A DNA stretch of 64,000 nucleotides from Pardosa pseudoannulata. Its lineage: Eukaryota; Arthropoda; Arachnida; Araneae; Lycosidae. The stretch is taken from positions 111,769,699-111,833,698 of the forward strand of contig CM063502.1 of NCBI GenBank assembly GCA_032207245.1, given 5' to 3'. The position numbers and the translations under genes were made by a program. Positions within the stretch are counted from its first letter, which is position 1. Every line of letters starts with the position of its first letter. Under the pieces are notes generated by a model. It was given only the letters and a program-made list of their open reading frames with translations, ran no database searches and had not been told where the DNA came from. Of the stretch, positions 53,961-64,000 are shown piece after piece.

Positions 53961-54105
53961 TTTTGGTTTAATTTGGAGTGATACGGTCAAATATTTCAGC
54001 TGAAAGATCTTTTTAGATCCGGTTCTATAGATTAAAGTTGATTTCGAAAGGCTACAAAAAAACCATGCTTTCAGTGGAATTGAGAACTGTGGACATTGCG
54101 AAAAG
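53961..54105 (-). repeat. tRNA-SINE relic, family 1
   Basis: The reversed tail TTTTGGTTTAATTTGGAGTG is followed by ATACGGTC, then GATCCGGTTCTATAGATTAA, GTTGATTTCGAAAGGCTAC and CCATGCTTTCAGTGGAATTG. The B-box has decayed. Confidence 0.65.
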
Positions 54106-55700
54106 ACTTTGATAATAAATAAAACTTACTCCGATATGAAATAGCCTTATACAACTACATAATACCAATATCACAAATTTAAATTAGGTGGTTTAATGGT
54201 AAATAATAAATAAAATATAAATAAAATATTTTTGTTTTTAAAATAATATAACATGAAAATATTACTTTGTACTTTAAGCCAAATAAATATTTTTAATGCT
54301 ACTAATTTTATGGGGTGACTGATATAAGCTATTTATGTCCGGCTTTATACTTATGAGTAAAATTCTCAAGTGTTAATTTTCCAGTCAATTTCGTTTTGGT
54401 TTCGGAATGGGGCTCCTATCTACACTAAACCAACATTCTACGAAATATGAACACTGCATCAGTACACTGACGCATAAGGCATAATATAAAAATTTGGTAT
54501 CCAGTTTTTGTAACCAGAATTTATAGCATCCTTGTTCAAACAGCTTCCGATTCCAAATGAATAATTCAATTATTTACTCCTGTATCATTATGGATTCATC
54601 TGATTTGGTGAATTTACTTGTAAAAAAGGCTAAAGCCGAATGGGGGATAAGTGAAGAATATATTAAAATCTTTAAAGTAGCAAGATGTTGAAAAAAGACA
54701 AGCAAATCTTCATTTCAATTAAAGTTAATATCCAAGTTATTTATTTATTTATTGCTATTTAAGTTTCGTAAAAACAAAAAATGATCACAACTTTACATTA
54801 AATCTTTTGTAGGCCTCCAAACGTTGTTCACCCACTCTCAGATTGATTGTTAAATACCATATATTTCTTCATTGGTAACACGAAAGTTTGTGGGTCCATT
54901 GGAACCACTTTGGGAATAATTAATTTAAAAGTAAGATATAAGTTATTATGTGAATGTAAAATTTTCATAGCTTACTGATTCTATAACAACCTCTGATGAA
55001 AATGGTTGATTTATGTTAGGAGGAATATAACGTTTTCAGTTTTGTTCGTTAAAAGGTTTGCAGAGGTTTCATAACTGTGAATTTTATTCAGGGGCTTAAT
55101 AAACGATATGCACATTTCACTAAGTTAATGAAGTACTTAATGTTTCTTGAAGGGTCATCCATGTTATTAAATACCATTAACATGTAGAAAATATTTATCA
55201 ATTCTAACTATGCCATGAAAATTGTGACTTTAAGTATTGTGTCTTTCTCTAATTCCAAGATTTTGTTAATATTAATAACTAAATGGAGGTCACTAGACCT
55301 TGAACAAAATGCTTTCAAGCATTCAAATATAAAATAGCTTGTAGTAACCTTAAGGTGCTCAATATGAATAAAATATTACCTTTTGTTTTGTGCAAACTCT
55401 TGAAATTCATCTCAATGTCATGCCTCTTCAGGCGGAAGACTACAGCATGCATCGAGGTCATCAGTCACCAGATCAATCCCACCGCAAAAATTCCCCAGCT
55501 AACTAGCTTTCTTTATTCTGTCGAATTCCATACATTTACCGCGAAGTCCAATTAAGATGTAATTCTTTAAAAAAGAAATCAAAATCGACGATCTAAACTG
55601 TTTCAGATAAGGTCAACGTTTCTCTACTGTCTCCGAAAAAATAATTTAATTAAAATTAAATCCATCAGACTTAACCTTCACCTTCACTACGCATCGCCAT

Positions 55701-55741
55701 GAAAGTGTGTCAGCAAGGCTCTTTCATTCTGACACACTTTC
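55701..55741. repeat. Perfect inverted repeat, 13-bp arms
   Basis: GAAAGTGTGTCAG (55701-55713) and CTGACACACTTTC (55729-55741) are exact reverse complements around a 15-base loop. There is no T-run after it and no adjacent gene. Confidence 0.8.
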
Positions 55742-57737
55742 TTCTGGCCGTTTCTGGAGACTACTGCAACTGACATATATAGGAAGCAGTGAAATTCTCT
55801 TTAATGAGTCAACCACGCCTCACTACACTTTTTTCGTCGCCAAGTTTTCAGTTTTACTTTCTTTCTCTGTTACAAAGCGTGTTATTTAACGAAACAGATG
55901 ATTTCAATAGAACAAGTCTACGAACTTTCATAAATACAGCTTTGCTATTTGTGTGGTTATTTTCTCCTAAGTACTAACAAAAGAAATTTGATAGAAATTT
56001 AAACAGTTTTCAGATCTCAAATCTGAAGAAATAGTTCATATTTATATACCGACTTTTAGCTCTTTATTTTATTTTTTTCTCCTTTTTCTATTTATAGTGT
56101 TTAGAATCTAACAATTAATTTTTAATATTTCATTTGCAGATATGTATTTTTAAATGTATATTTTTCCTTTACTAGCTATGAACACACTAATAAGAGTATT
56201 TCAGCTTATAGACTTTCAATTTTAAAGGCAATAAAAATAGAAATTTGGCAGGAAATTTTGGATAGTTCATTATTGGTTTCGTTATATAATAATTTAGAAA
56301 TATATTGGAAATGATCTTTAATAAATTATATTTTTTGGCATTGGAATTTCTATAAAGGAAACCACGTGGATTGAATTTAATAAATTTTAATACAAATTCT
56401 TTGAATTAGTTTTTAACCCGTGTCCTATTTCTGCATAAAGATTTTTGAAATCTAATGAATTTCAAAGTTAATGAATTTAATATACTAATTTCGAAATCAT
56501 CTTAGTATGAATATACTATCACTACAACGAAATATTTGAATATATATCAGTTATAATTAATACGAATGCTTGAAAAAATTCTAAGATTAAAAAAAAGCAA
56601 TTTTTATGAAATCTAAGGTTTGTGGCATACAATGAAATAATTTCTAATGAAATAGCCATATTGTAAATTTAAGATGAATGAATATTATTTGAAAAGTCTT
56701 GCAAAATATCATATATAATATTATTAATAATAAAATAATAAAATAAAGATTAAAAATGTTATTAAAAAATAAAACAAATTCATTTAAATTTCAGTAAATT
56801 CATAACTTTGAAAATACTCAGTACAGTAATAATGAAGATAATTTTATACTGTATATGAACTGTTATAATAAAAGATTATTTAATTGTTTGAAACACGGAG
56901 TTACAATTTCTTTTCTCCAAGAGTATATTCTGGATTTAAAGATTTTGAAATAATAAAATTTTCTAAAAAAATATTTCCTTTCTTACAAAATACTACAGGA
57001 ATAAATAATGCGTACAAATTAAAAGAAAATTTATCAGAAATAAGATAAAATATAAACGACTATATATTCATAGATAACACTATTAATTGGGAGCATGGAT
57101 AACATAGTTTAATTGAAGTTCTATAGTAGCTTTAGCTTATTTATACTACGTTAAACTTCAAGTAACCACTAAATATGGTTATTTAGTTGATTCATTAAAC
57201 TTACCAAAAGAATAGTTTCCACCGTTTAATAAAAATAGAAGTTCTAGTTAACAGGTTGTTGGATCTAATAAAGCTGAATCTACTAAACATATGTACAGTG
57301 GATCTCCGCTTAATGTGGTCGCGGTTAATGTTATCAATCGCTTATTATTATCGAAATCACTTGGTCCCTATTTTCTCTATTCACTTGTATGTTAAAAATA
57401 TCGTTGTATGTGATCATTACATCAGTTAATGTTATCAGTTTTCGAACCTCATTTTAACTGGCAAAGGAATAATCACGATCTATTCAGAATGAACCCATTC
57501 TTTCTTTTCCTTCGCTGTTGTTTGAATTTTTGAAAATACTCCCTCTTCCAACTAGGGAAATAGGGAATGAACAAAGGAGTGGGTATTTACACGTTCTTGA
57601 ACTTTTTTATAGAAATACGCACACCCTGTTCGTGGTCAGTGGTTGTCAGGTAAACAGAAGGCAACACATTCTTATCGGAACTGAGAAGGAAAGTAATAAC
57701 ATTTTATGCCTTGCTCGCTTACATGCAGCTTGTCGAT

Positions 57738-57897
57738 ATGGAAGCCAGAAAGCAAAATGATTTAACTTTAAAACAAAAGATCGAAATCTTAATATGACAG
57801 TTTGATTATGATTGCGAACAATTTATCAATGAGTTCTTAGCAAAAATGTAGACAGTCAACAATTGATCAATTTTTTAATTATGCATACAATTCTTAG
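57738..57897 (+). pseudogene. Tigger-type transposase remnant, N- and C-termini only
   Basis: A frame from ATG 57738 reads MEARKQNDLTLKQKIEIL, resembling the start of the CENP-B-like DNA-binding domain of Tigger/pogo transposases. It stops at TGA 57795-57797. About 55 bp later a second frame reads QSTIDQFFNYAYNS and stops at TAG 57895-57897, resembling the short acidic/aromatic C-terminus of these proteins. The whole DDE catalytic domain between them is missing. The hAT element inserted just after this stop, with its target copy starting at 57899. Confidence 0.6.
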
Positions 57898-58139
57898 GTT
57901 TTAAAGCAGGGGTAGGGAACGAGGCGCCCCCGATCGATTTTTAATGCGCCCTCGCTGGACTAATATAAATGTATGATAGCCAGAGCGATTTACTTACTCT
58001 TGTCAAACGGCGATATACAGCAAGTAGTCAGTTGAGTTTAGGACATTCAAATGCAAGTTAGTGTTGTTGAAATCCAATCTATCGAAAAAATCATTATCAC
58101 ATATCCCAAATACAACAATATACTGTTGAGAGTTTAAAT

Positions 58140-58643
58140 TTGAATAACGAAAATTTTACTGCTACATCATATTTAGAAATTATAGATAAGCTAATAGAAG
58201 AGTTTTCTTTTAGATTTGATGATTTTGCAGCATTAGAATCCGTTCTAAGATTTTTCATAAATCCATTCAATGTTACTGAAGATGATGTCCTTGAATTAGT
58301 TACAGTGTATTTCGAGCTTCATAATATCGAAGACCTAGAATTAGAAATAATAAACTTGCAAAGTAATATTATTTTAAAAGCGCATAGTAATGATAAAATG
58401 TTTTGGAATTTAGTCGGTGAAAATAAGTATCCTAATTTAAGGAAATGTGCTCTAAAAATTTATTCATATTGTGCAACATACAATTGCGAGTCTTTGTTCT
58501 CAAATATGAAAAATTTGAAATCAAAATACCGAACAAAGCTTAATGACTCACATTTAGATAATTGTTTAAGGACCGGGAACTCTAAATATATCCCCAATTA
58601 TAAGAAATTAGCTGAAAATATGGACACCCAAGTTTCACACTGA
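58140..58643 (+). pseudogene. hAT transposase C-terminal dimerisation domain, truncated
   Basis: The 167-codon frame encodes the last part of a hAT (Ac/Charlie-SPIN-like) transposase. The hATC dimerisation region is clear: FWNLV at residues 88-92, KYPNLRK at 96-102, and YNCESLFSNMKNLKSKYR at 114-131 followed by a conserved TKL. The tail is CLRTGNSKYIPNYKKL. Intact proteins of this kind are typically around 600 residues. The BED zinc finger and most of the RNase-H-like catalytic core are absent, so it cannot transpose DNA. This stretch has no internal stop and its codons remain well conserved, so the copy is comparatively young. AATAAA follows the stop at about 58675. The assigned ATG is only the first in the surviving frame. 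Domestication is possible but unsupported. Confidence 0.85.
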
Positions 58644-58780
58644 ACTATATGTATCATTATGTATGACACCAACAAAATAAAGTTATAAAAAATCTGTCTT
58701 TTTTTTTAATTCCTATTTATACCTGTTGATTATCTGTAAAATATGCGCCCTCGGTGATTTTCAAATTTAGTATTGCGCCC

Positions 58781-59461
58781 TTAACCCATTAGCGCCCAGT
58801 GATCTATTTTTAGATCGCTGAACATAGCATGGTAAACTCGCTTTTAGATTACCATAAACCCACCCCATTCTACACTGCACAGGGGGCAAGACAAGGCATG
58901 CACCTGTTTACCAACAAGTGGTTTTCTTGTTTTGTTTGGTCATTGATCTAAAGCGATAAGAGAAATTTTGTATCGACCTTTCGTTCCTCAGTTTTTCGAC
59001 GTTTCTGAGCATAAACCCTGAAAAGAGCTAAGCAATACTGGTAAGTTTAATTTTCTTTGGTGATTTAATATCTTCATAGATATAGCTATCAGAATATAAA
59101 CCGATGTTATCTTAAAACAAATATAAATAATAAAAATTAGTGTCAAAATATTGCTGATCTAGAAGTAGATCAGTGGGCGTTCGGGCGTTTTTTTCCTGTT
59201 TTTTAAAAGAAAATGCATTAGTTTATCTCTATTTGGTTCGATTTTACCACTTTATTGAAATACTAATGGTTGTTGTGTATTTGCTAAAATATATCCTCCG
59301 AACGCCCAGTTATCTATTTTTAGATCAGCATTAAAAAAACAAATTAAGGTACGTATTGATAAAATTCGACAATAATATTCATGTTGATGGTAAAAGACAC
59401 CCAATTTACGAATTATATGTCATTGCGTCAAAATAAAATAATTTGGGCGTTAATGGGTTAA
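58781..59461. mobile_element. TTAA-bounded miniature element, piggyBac-like (copy 5), nested in the hAT
   Basis: The left end TTAACCCATTAGCGCCCA and the right end GGGCGTTAATGGGTTAA are inverted repeats with one mismatch. TTAA lies at each edge and the element splits the hAT 3' region precisely. Three related blocks combine CGCCCA(G/C)T with a palindrome: GATCTATTTTTAGATC (58801-58816), CTGATCTAGAAGTAGATCAG (59154-59173, block inverted) and ATCTATTTTTAGAT (59312-59325). Length 681 bp, no transposase frame. Confidence 0.9.
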
Positions 59462-59569
59462 GAACAAACAGGTTGCCGACCCCTGTTTTAAAGGATAATA
59501 TACATAAATGCAGGATAATATAAGGTTTGTGTTTTCATTTTTAAAAAAATTTAGTATGTGTGAATTAAA

Positions 59570-59581
59570 GGGGGGGGGGGG
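59570..59581. repeat. Poly(G) run of 12
   Basis: Twelve consecutive G residues inside the 3' part of the Tigger-like element. Long G runs are rare in such AT-rich DNA and prone to sequencing length error. Confidence 0.9.
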
Positions 59582-59682
59582 TAAATTTATCTAATTTTGC
59601 ATATCGTTTATTGTTATCACTCTGTTATTTTTATCAAAATCACGGTGTCCCAATCTGATTACATTAAGCGGAATCCTCTGTA

Positions 59683-60453
59683 CTAGCAGTCAAAACGATA
59701 ATATTTTCTTTATAATGAATAAAGTATCTACACTTCATGATAAAAATATTTACTAACGCTCAAAATTAGGAATAGATATTTTTGAGTTAAAGAACTCAAC
59801 CAATATGGAAATAGTAATGTTCAACATGTGATTTATTCAAAACTAAATAAATTTGCACTTCGTCTTCAAAACTTTTATTAATAAATACTGCTTTATTATA
59901 AATCAAATAATTTTTAACCAACAAATTACTAATTTAAAAAGACCCCTCAGATGATAATTCTATATTTTACTTTACCATTAAAACTAACTTTTCTTCTCGA
60001 ATAAACCTTAAGACAAGTTAATCTTCAAACTGTTCTAACAGCTTTTGAGATATTTTTCCAGCTTTCATTTGGATCTTTTCATTCCAGATCACTGAAAGTA
60101 ACCAGGTTTATTGAATTCTACCCTTTCCCGGTTTTCAATGAAAATCTAAGTCTCTCGAAAGAAAAAAAAATCTTCTGCAGACTGTTATAATCTCAGCTTG
60201 TGTTGAAGATACACTTTTCTCTTTTTTACAACTCAATCTAAACGAATGTTTGAGACAGATTTCTTGAAGCAGAGTTCTGATGTTCCATACACAAAGTAAA
60301 ATCTTTTCTGCTTTGGATTTCGAGGAAAATATTAAAAACGAAAATAGAAAAAAAAGATCTCTATAAAAATTTTCCGATTAAAATTGTACAGCAAACATGT
60401 AACAGGAATTATATGAGTTTAAAAAAACTTAACTAAATTCCTTTTAAAGAAGA
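59683..60453. other. AT-rich DNA, no feature recognised
   Basis: Nothing supportable is seen up to the tandem triplication. Confidence 0.45.
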
Positions 60454-60922
60454 GGCTTAGAAAAAAGTCACTTTATTATAAATTAGTATTTTACACTGCT
60501 TACGAGATGTATACTAATGTATGTTTTCCATAAGCGCATATAAGTCACAAAACATGTGGAATAAAATCTTACGAGTAAATATGACGAAAATACAGACACA
60601 CTGAAAGAATAGGCTTAGAAAAAAAGTCACTTTATTATAAATTAGTATTTTACACTGCTTACGAGATGTATACTAATGTATGTTTTCCATAAGCGCATAT
60701 AAGTCACAAAACATGTGGAATAAAATCTTACGAGTAAATATGACGAAAATACAGACACACTGAAAGAATAGGCTTAGAAAAAAAGTCACTTTATTATAAA
60801 TTAGTATTTTACACTGCTTACGAGATGTATACTAATGTATGTTTTTCATAAGCGCATATAAGTCACAAAACATGTGGAATAAAATCTTATGAGTAAATAT
60901 GACGAAAATACAGACACACTGA
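60454..60922. repeat. Near-identical tandem triplication, 158-159-bp unit
   Basis: Copies start at 60454, 60612 and 60771 with GGCTTAGAAAAAA. Each runs through GTCACTTTATTATAAATTAG, CGAGATGTATACTAATGTATG and ACATGTGGAATAAAATCTTA to ACAGACACACTGA. Copy 1 has one fewer A in its A-run. Copy 3 differs by two substitutions, in TTTTTCATAAG and CTTATGAG. The identity points to recent duplication. No coding frame. Confidence 0.97.
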
Positions 60923-61134
60923 GAATTTCAAGCTTTTCTTTTCGCTGCAAATGTACAAAACTTATCAGATAATTACTGTTTTTAACTGCCTGCATATCCA
61001 GTTAACATTGATAAAAATTATTTAATTCTACTATCATGTTGTAATTATAGTTTACCTACTCAGCCAGTCAAGTATTTCTAGTAAAGTTATACATCTTTTT
61101 TGGATTTCTAAATAATTTATGAAAATTTTCAAAT
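60923..61134. other. AT-rich spacer
   Basis: No feature seen between the triplication and the SINE target site. Confidence 0.4.
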
Positions 61135-61143
61135 AAAGTTTTA

Positions 61144-61423
61144 CTCTACCTCGGCTAAACAGCCCTTTGGGGGCCAGGGCCTATGGTGCCAATCTCCGTT
61201 TCCGAGACACAGGGCCCTGGGTTGCGAAGCATATGTTCCGGTTAGGTGGTCAACCTTACACGGAACCCCCAGTGTTTAGTTCTCAAGCATGCTTGATCCT
61301 CAGTTTGTCTACCCACTGAAAGGATGAAAGGCTAAGTCAACCTTGCCCAGTCCGGGAATCGAAGATCGGACCTGTGTCGTGGGAGCTCGAAGCGCTACCC
61401 CAACGCCACTTTGCTTCAAAAAC
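61144..61423 (-). mobile_element. tRNA-derived SINE, family 2, with target duplication
   Basis: On the minus strand the head reads GTGGCGTTGGGGTAGCGCTT (A-box-like), then AGGTCCGATCTTCGATTCCC (B-box-like). A GC-richer body follows with GTGGGTAGACAAACTGAGG, AACACTGGGGGTTCCGTG and CCCAAAGGGCTGTTTAGCCG. AAAGTTTTA occurs at 61135-61143 and 61424-61432, a nine-base target duplication. The body is unlike SINE family 1. RNA polymerase III promotion is inferred from the boxes. Confidence 0.78.
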
Positions 61424-61559
61424 AAAGTTTTAAACGAGGATAAAATCTATGATTTATCACTCAAAAGAAATTGCATTAAATTGTTAATTAAATACATTAA
61501 TATTTTATTCTAAGACTAAAGGTGACAGGGGCACGTAAAACATGTTCGTGGTAACTAAG

Positions 61560-62400
61560 TCCTCTAAGATTTTAAACGATACCTCTGGGGGTGGCAGGCC
61601 AAGTCTGGGTCTTCTGCTTGGTCCCTGCTTCTAAATTATAATGTCCCAGAAGGGGTAATGTTACTAGTGTCCGTGGCATACCTTAAGCTCCACGAGCTCC
61701 TATTGTGGTGCTGAATGGGTAACATAATGGGTAACTGAAAGTGTAAGCTGAGTGGATAATGACTTATTAAGGAGTTAGAATAATGTCTGTATCGCCTGCT
61801 GCATTGGAAAAAATATATATTCTAAAACTTGAATATTAAATTTTAGCTTATTTTATGAAATCAAAATTAAGATATTACCATTAACTAACCGTTTGCTTCT
61901 TTATTGGTTGTAGTTCAGTGATGCTGAATGGGTAATAGAATGGGTAACTGAATGGGTGTGTTTTATGCTGACCCATCCGAAGACATACAGTAGCAACTCC
62001 TGATGACCGTGCCGCGACAGTGACTCCATGATGGCTACCAATCCACCGCTGATCTACGAGAGGCCCGTCATGGTCCGATTTCAATGTGGTCCAACCCGGT
62101 AAGGAGCAAACACTACAGAGGTAAGCTTGTGACTAGCAGGAAGAACGCTAGAGAAAGATTACACAGGTACCCTGGGATCATGAACCCCGTAAACACCTAA
62201 AGGAGGTAACTGAATGGGTAAGCTGAATGGGTAACGACTAGTTAAGGCCTTAGAATAATGTCTTTATTGCCATTGCCTGCTGCATTGGAAAAATATATAT
62301 TCTAAAATTTGAATACTAAATTTTAGCTTAATTTATGAAATGAAAATTGAGATGTTACCTTTAACTAACCGTTTGTTTTATTATTGGTTGTAGTTCAGTA
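61560..62400. repeat. Composite repeat with 185-bp direct duplication and CTGAATGGGTAA clusters
   Basis: A segment at about 61731-61921 recurs at about 62205-62400, 474 bp away. It shares TTAGAATAATGTCT, GCCTGCTGCATTGGAAAAA, TTTTAGCTTA and ATTGGTTGTAGTTCAGT. Variants of CTGAATGGGTAA cluster at 61711-61740, 61923-61957 and 62207-62234. Two GC-richer blocks (61580-61700 and 61970-62200) have no matching frame or termini. The 67-codon minus-strand frame 61881-62084 translates this repeat and is not a gene. Confidence 0.7.
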
Positions 62401-62930
62401 TATTAATCTACTGCCTACCGATCAATTCGTTTTTAATTGTAGATACTATCCTTCAACAACACTTAATTTATTTATCTTCAACACACAGTCTCACGGCTTT
62501 CTGGGGAACAGGACCAGCCTCTACGCCAGCTGAACAAGCGGTGACTGAAATTTTGATAACAGCTATTTCAATGACATTTCGGTAGATGTGTGTGTAAGTG
62601 CCAGAAAAAAAGGATAAAAAGCGAGTTTTCGATTTGTCCGTTGATATCTAGCAGTGGTGATACATTAGTTCTCTTGAATAAAGCGAGAAAGCGTGCAGTA
62701 TTTGATGTTTATCATCCGACATTTCGGTCAGCCGTAAGGTCGCATATATAAAATGCAACAAGGGAAGAAATCCCTTAAGCGTAGGCGATGATTTCTCAAA
62801 ACCGAGTGAAAGCATTCGATTCAATTACTTAACGAATTAGTCGAATACTAAAAATTAAAACAATTTAAAGTACGATTCCGTTTATACACAGACAAAAAAA
62901 ATTAATAGTTGTAAAATGTTTGCAAGTAGA
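62401..62930. other. No gene recognised
   Basis: Slightly less AT-rich than average between 62490 and 62800. No frame or repeat end is convincing. Confidence 0.4.
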
Positions 62931-63080
62931 TTCGGTTTGGAGCGATACGGTCTTCATACTTGAGGACTGATGAGATAGGGACCTGCAGCTTAAAGCCGAT
63001 CGAACTTCATTGCCACTGGGGGAATCAAACCCACAAGATCTTTTACGAAAATCAGTGCTTTAACTATTAGGAAATCGTTT
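62931..63080 (-). repeat. tRNA-SINE relic, family 1
   Basis: Plus-strand landmarks are TTCGGTTTGGAGCGATACGG, GGGACCTGCAGCTTAAAGCC and GGGGGAATCAAACCCAC (B-box complement), then GTGCTTTAACTATTAGG for the A-box. The order is that of a reversed family-1 SINE. It is moderately decayed with no target duplication visible. Confidence 0.78.
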
Positions 63081-63480
63081 GGATCTTATAAGCAGAAGTT
63101 TTATAGAATTAATAATAGGCTTTCATAATTCATTTTTCGTACTTCGAACACAACAAAGTCCTAATTCCGAAAATTTAAGAAAACAAAAGCTCGAGAACAT
63201 GAATTTAGAACAGAGGAACTAAAGATATTTATAGAATTTTATCAAGCATTTAACACACAATATATGATTTCAGGAAAATTATAGATCTTCATGTTTATCT
63301 AAGTAATTAAATTTAAAACGAGATGTGTTTTAAAATTAAAAAATACAAACTTTAATGTAAATTAAATTTCATATTACGCATGTATGTTTCTGGCAGATTC
63401 GTTTATTGTATTAGAAGAGATATTAATACAAGAGAAAAAAAAGGATTTATACCAATTTTAGTAAAAGAGAATTATTTTCA
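63081..63480. other. AT-rich DNA, no feature recognised
   Basis: Nothing supportable seen. Confidence 0.4.
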
Positions 63481-64000
63481 AAGAACAGAAGCACGAATAA
63501 AATGTATATACTTGTTATTAGAATAATCTTTTTAATATTTTCAGGTCGGTATTTTTCATAACAGCCTATACAACTTATTCACCAGTAAAATTTCAAAATT
63601 TGCTACCTATCAATTCTAAATCCATGAAAAATTGCGGGATAAGAAATGCATTTGCACACTATAACTACAAAATATTAGATATAGTTTAAAATTTAGTAAA
63701 AATTTGCAAGAAATACCAGTGGGGAAAATATTCAAAATTAATTAAATAAGAAAAATAGATATTTTTGAATAATATTAACTATTTAATTTTTCAGGTTATT
63801 ACAGAATACGATGAAAATCAGATGCAATTCAGATGTAAAAATTTTTAAGAAACAAAAGCGCAAATAAAATATATATACTTGTTATTAGAATAAAACCGTT
63901 TTTAGAATTTCTTTTTAATATTTGCAGGTGGATATTTTTCATAACAGCCTATACAACTTATACATCAGTAAAATTACAAAATTTGCTACCTATCGATTCT
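63481..64000. repeat. Tandem duplication running off the window end
   Basis: Copy 1 (about 63481-63617) and copy 2 (about 63847-64000, truncated by the window edge) share TATATACTTGTTATTAGAAT, TTTTTCATAACAGCCTATAC, AAAATTTGCTACCTATC and the flanking bases. Copy 2 carries an extra 17 bp or so before TTTTTAATATTTGCAGG. In both copies a T-rich run and CAGG precede the best-conserved part. Confidence 0.85.

Larger units (their letters stand above)
52324..57293. other. AT-rich DNA, no gene recognised
   Basis: Five kilobases with one SINE relic (53961-54105), one possible tail fragment near 54396 and a short hairpin (55701-55741). Overlapping plus-strand frames at 55355-55555, 55707-55889 and 55789-55977 lie in a slightly less AT-rich patch. 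I find no domain in them. Confidence 0.4.
57907..59485 (+). mobile_element. hAT transposon with 8-bp target duplication, nested in the Tigger-like element
   Basis: The left end CAGGGGTAGGGAACGAGG and the reverse complement of the right end, CAGGGGTCGGCAACCTG, form a short imperfect inverted repeat of hAT type. TTTTAAAG flanks both sides (57899-57906 and 59486-59493), the 8-bp target duplication that hAT transposases make. GCGCCC motifs occur in both subterminal regions. Without the nested TTAA element it is about 902 bp. It keeps only the transposase C-terminus, so it is non-autonomous. Confidence 0.93.
57296..59680 (+). mobile_element. Tigger-like (pogo group) DNA transposon, interrupted
   Basis: The 5' end CAGTGGATCTCCGCTTAATG matches the reverse complement of the 3' end, CAGAGGATTCCGCTTAATG, and TA flanks both ends (57294-57295 and 59681-59682). 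The subterminal GGTTAATGTTATCA motif recurs near 57430, as in Tigger-type elements. Without the nested hAT insertion the element is about 798 bp, so it was already a deletion derivative of a roughly 2-3 kb transposon. The 80-codon frame 57518-57760 lies in its 5' leader and is not a gene. Confidence 0.85.

Noticed and set aside
58140..58643. Host gene derived from a hAT transposase
   Set aside because: It lies inside an element with intact ends and an 8-bp target duplication and lacks the N-terminal two thirds, so a transposon remnant is the simpler reading.

Overview
The window is eukaryotic, very AT-rich nuclear DNA. It has long (TA)n microsatellites, dispersed tRNA-derived SINEs and decayed DNA transposons of animal type. 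The SINE heads, the Tc1, Tigger, hAT and piggyBac relics and the base composition are what I would expect of an arthropod, most likely a spider. That placement is inference from general resemblance and was not tested. I found no host protein-coding gene, rRNA or intact tRNA. Almost every open frame is a short chance frame, a microsatellite translation or a piece of transposon. The window looks like intergenic or deep-intron sequence.

Layout. 1-6 kb: unannotatable AT-rich DNA with a 150-bp tandem duplication. 5976-6608: an internally deleted Tc1-like element. 10.3-11.2 kb: two adjacent TTAA-bounded miniature elements of piggyBac type. 12.3-13.1 kb: a tandem duplication in which one copy carries a hugely expanded TA tract. 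15.8-16.5 kb: a third TTAA element with a 44-bp palindrome array. 19-27 kb: SINE copies, a large TA tract and a 360-bp-period tandem array. 28.5-28.8 kb: a GC-richer patch with two CRE-like sites. 29.3 and 40.7 kb: two inverted copies of a 445-bp dispersed repeat. 33.3 kb: a fourth TTAA element. 36-40 kb: SINE relics. 42.0 kb: a perfect 27-bp hairpin. 47.3-48.6 kb: a probable piggyBac transposase relic between two outward-facing orphan TTAA ends. 49.6-54.1 kb: more SINE relics. 57.3-59.7 kb: a three-level nest, with a Tigger-like element holding a hAT element that holds a TTAA miniature element. 60.4-62.4 kb: a near-identical 158-bp triplication, a second SINE family with target duplications, and a composite repeat. 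The window ends inside another tandem duplication.

The genes do not form a pathway. The organising theme is mobile DNA. The most distinctive signal is a set of five TTAA-bounded non-autonomous elements, most carrying their own short palindrome just inside the ends, plus two orphan ends of the same kind. These look like several piggyBac-type families mobilised in this genome. Assignments rest on termini, target duplications and short protein motifs read by eye.
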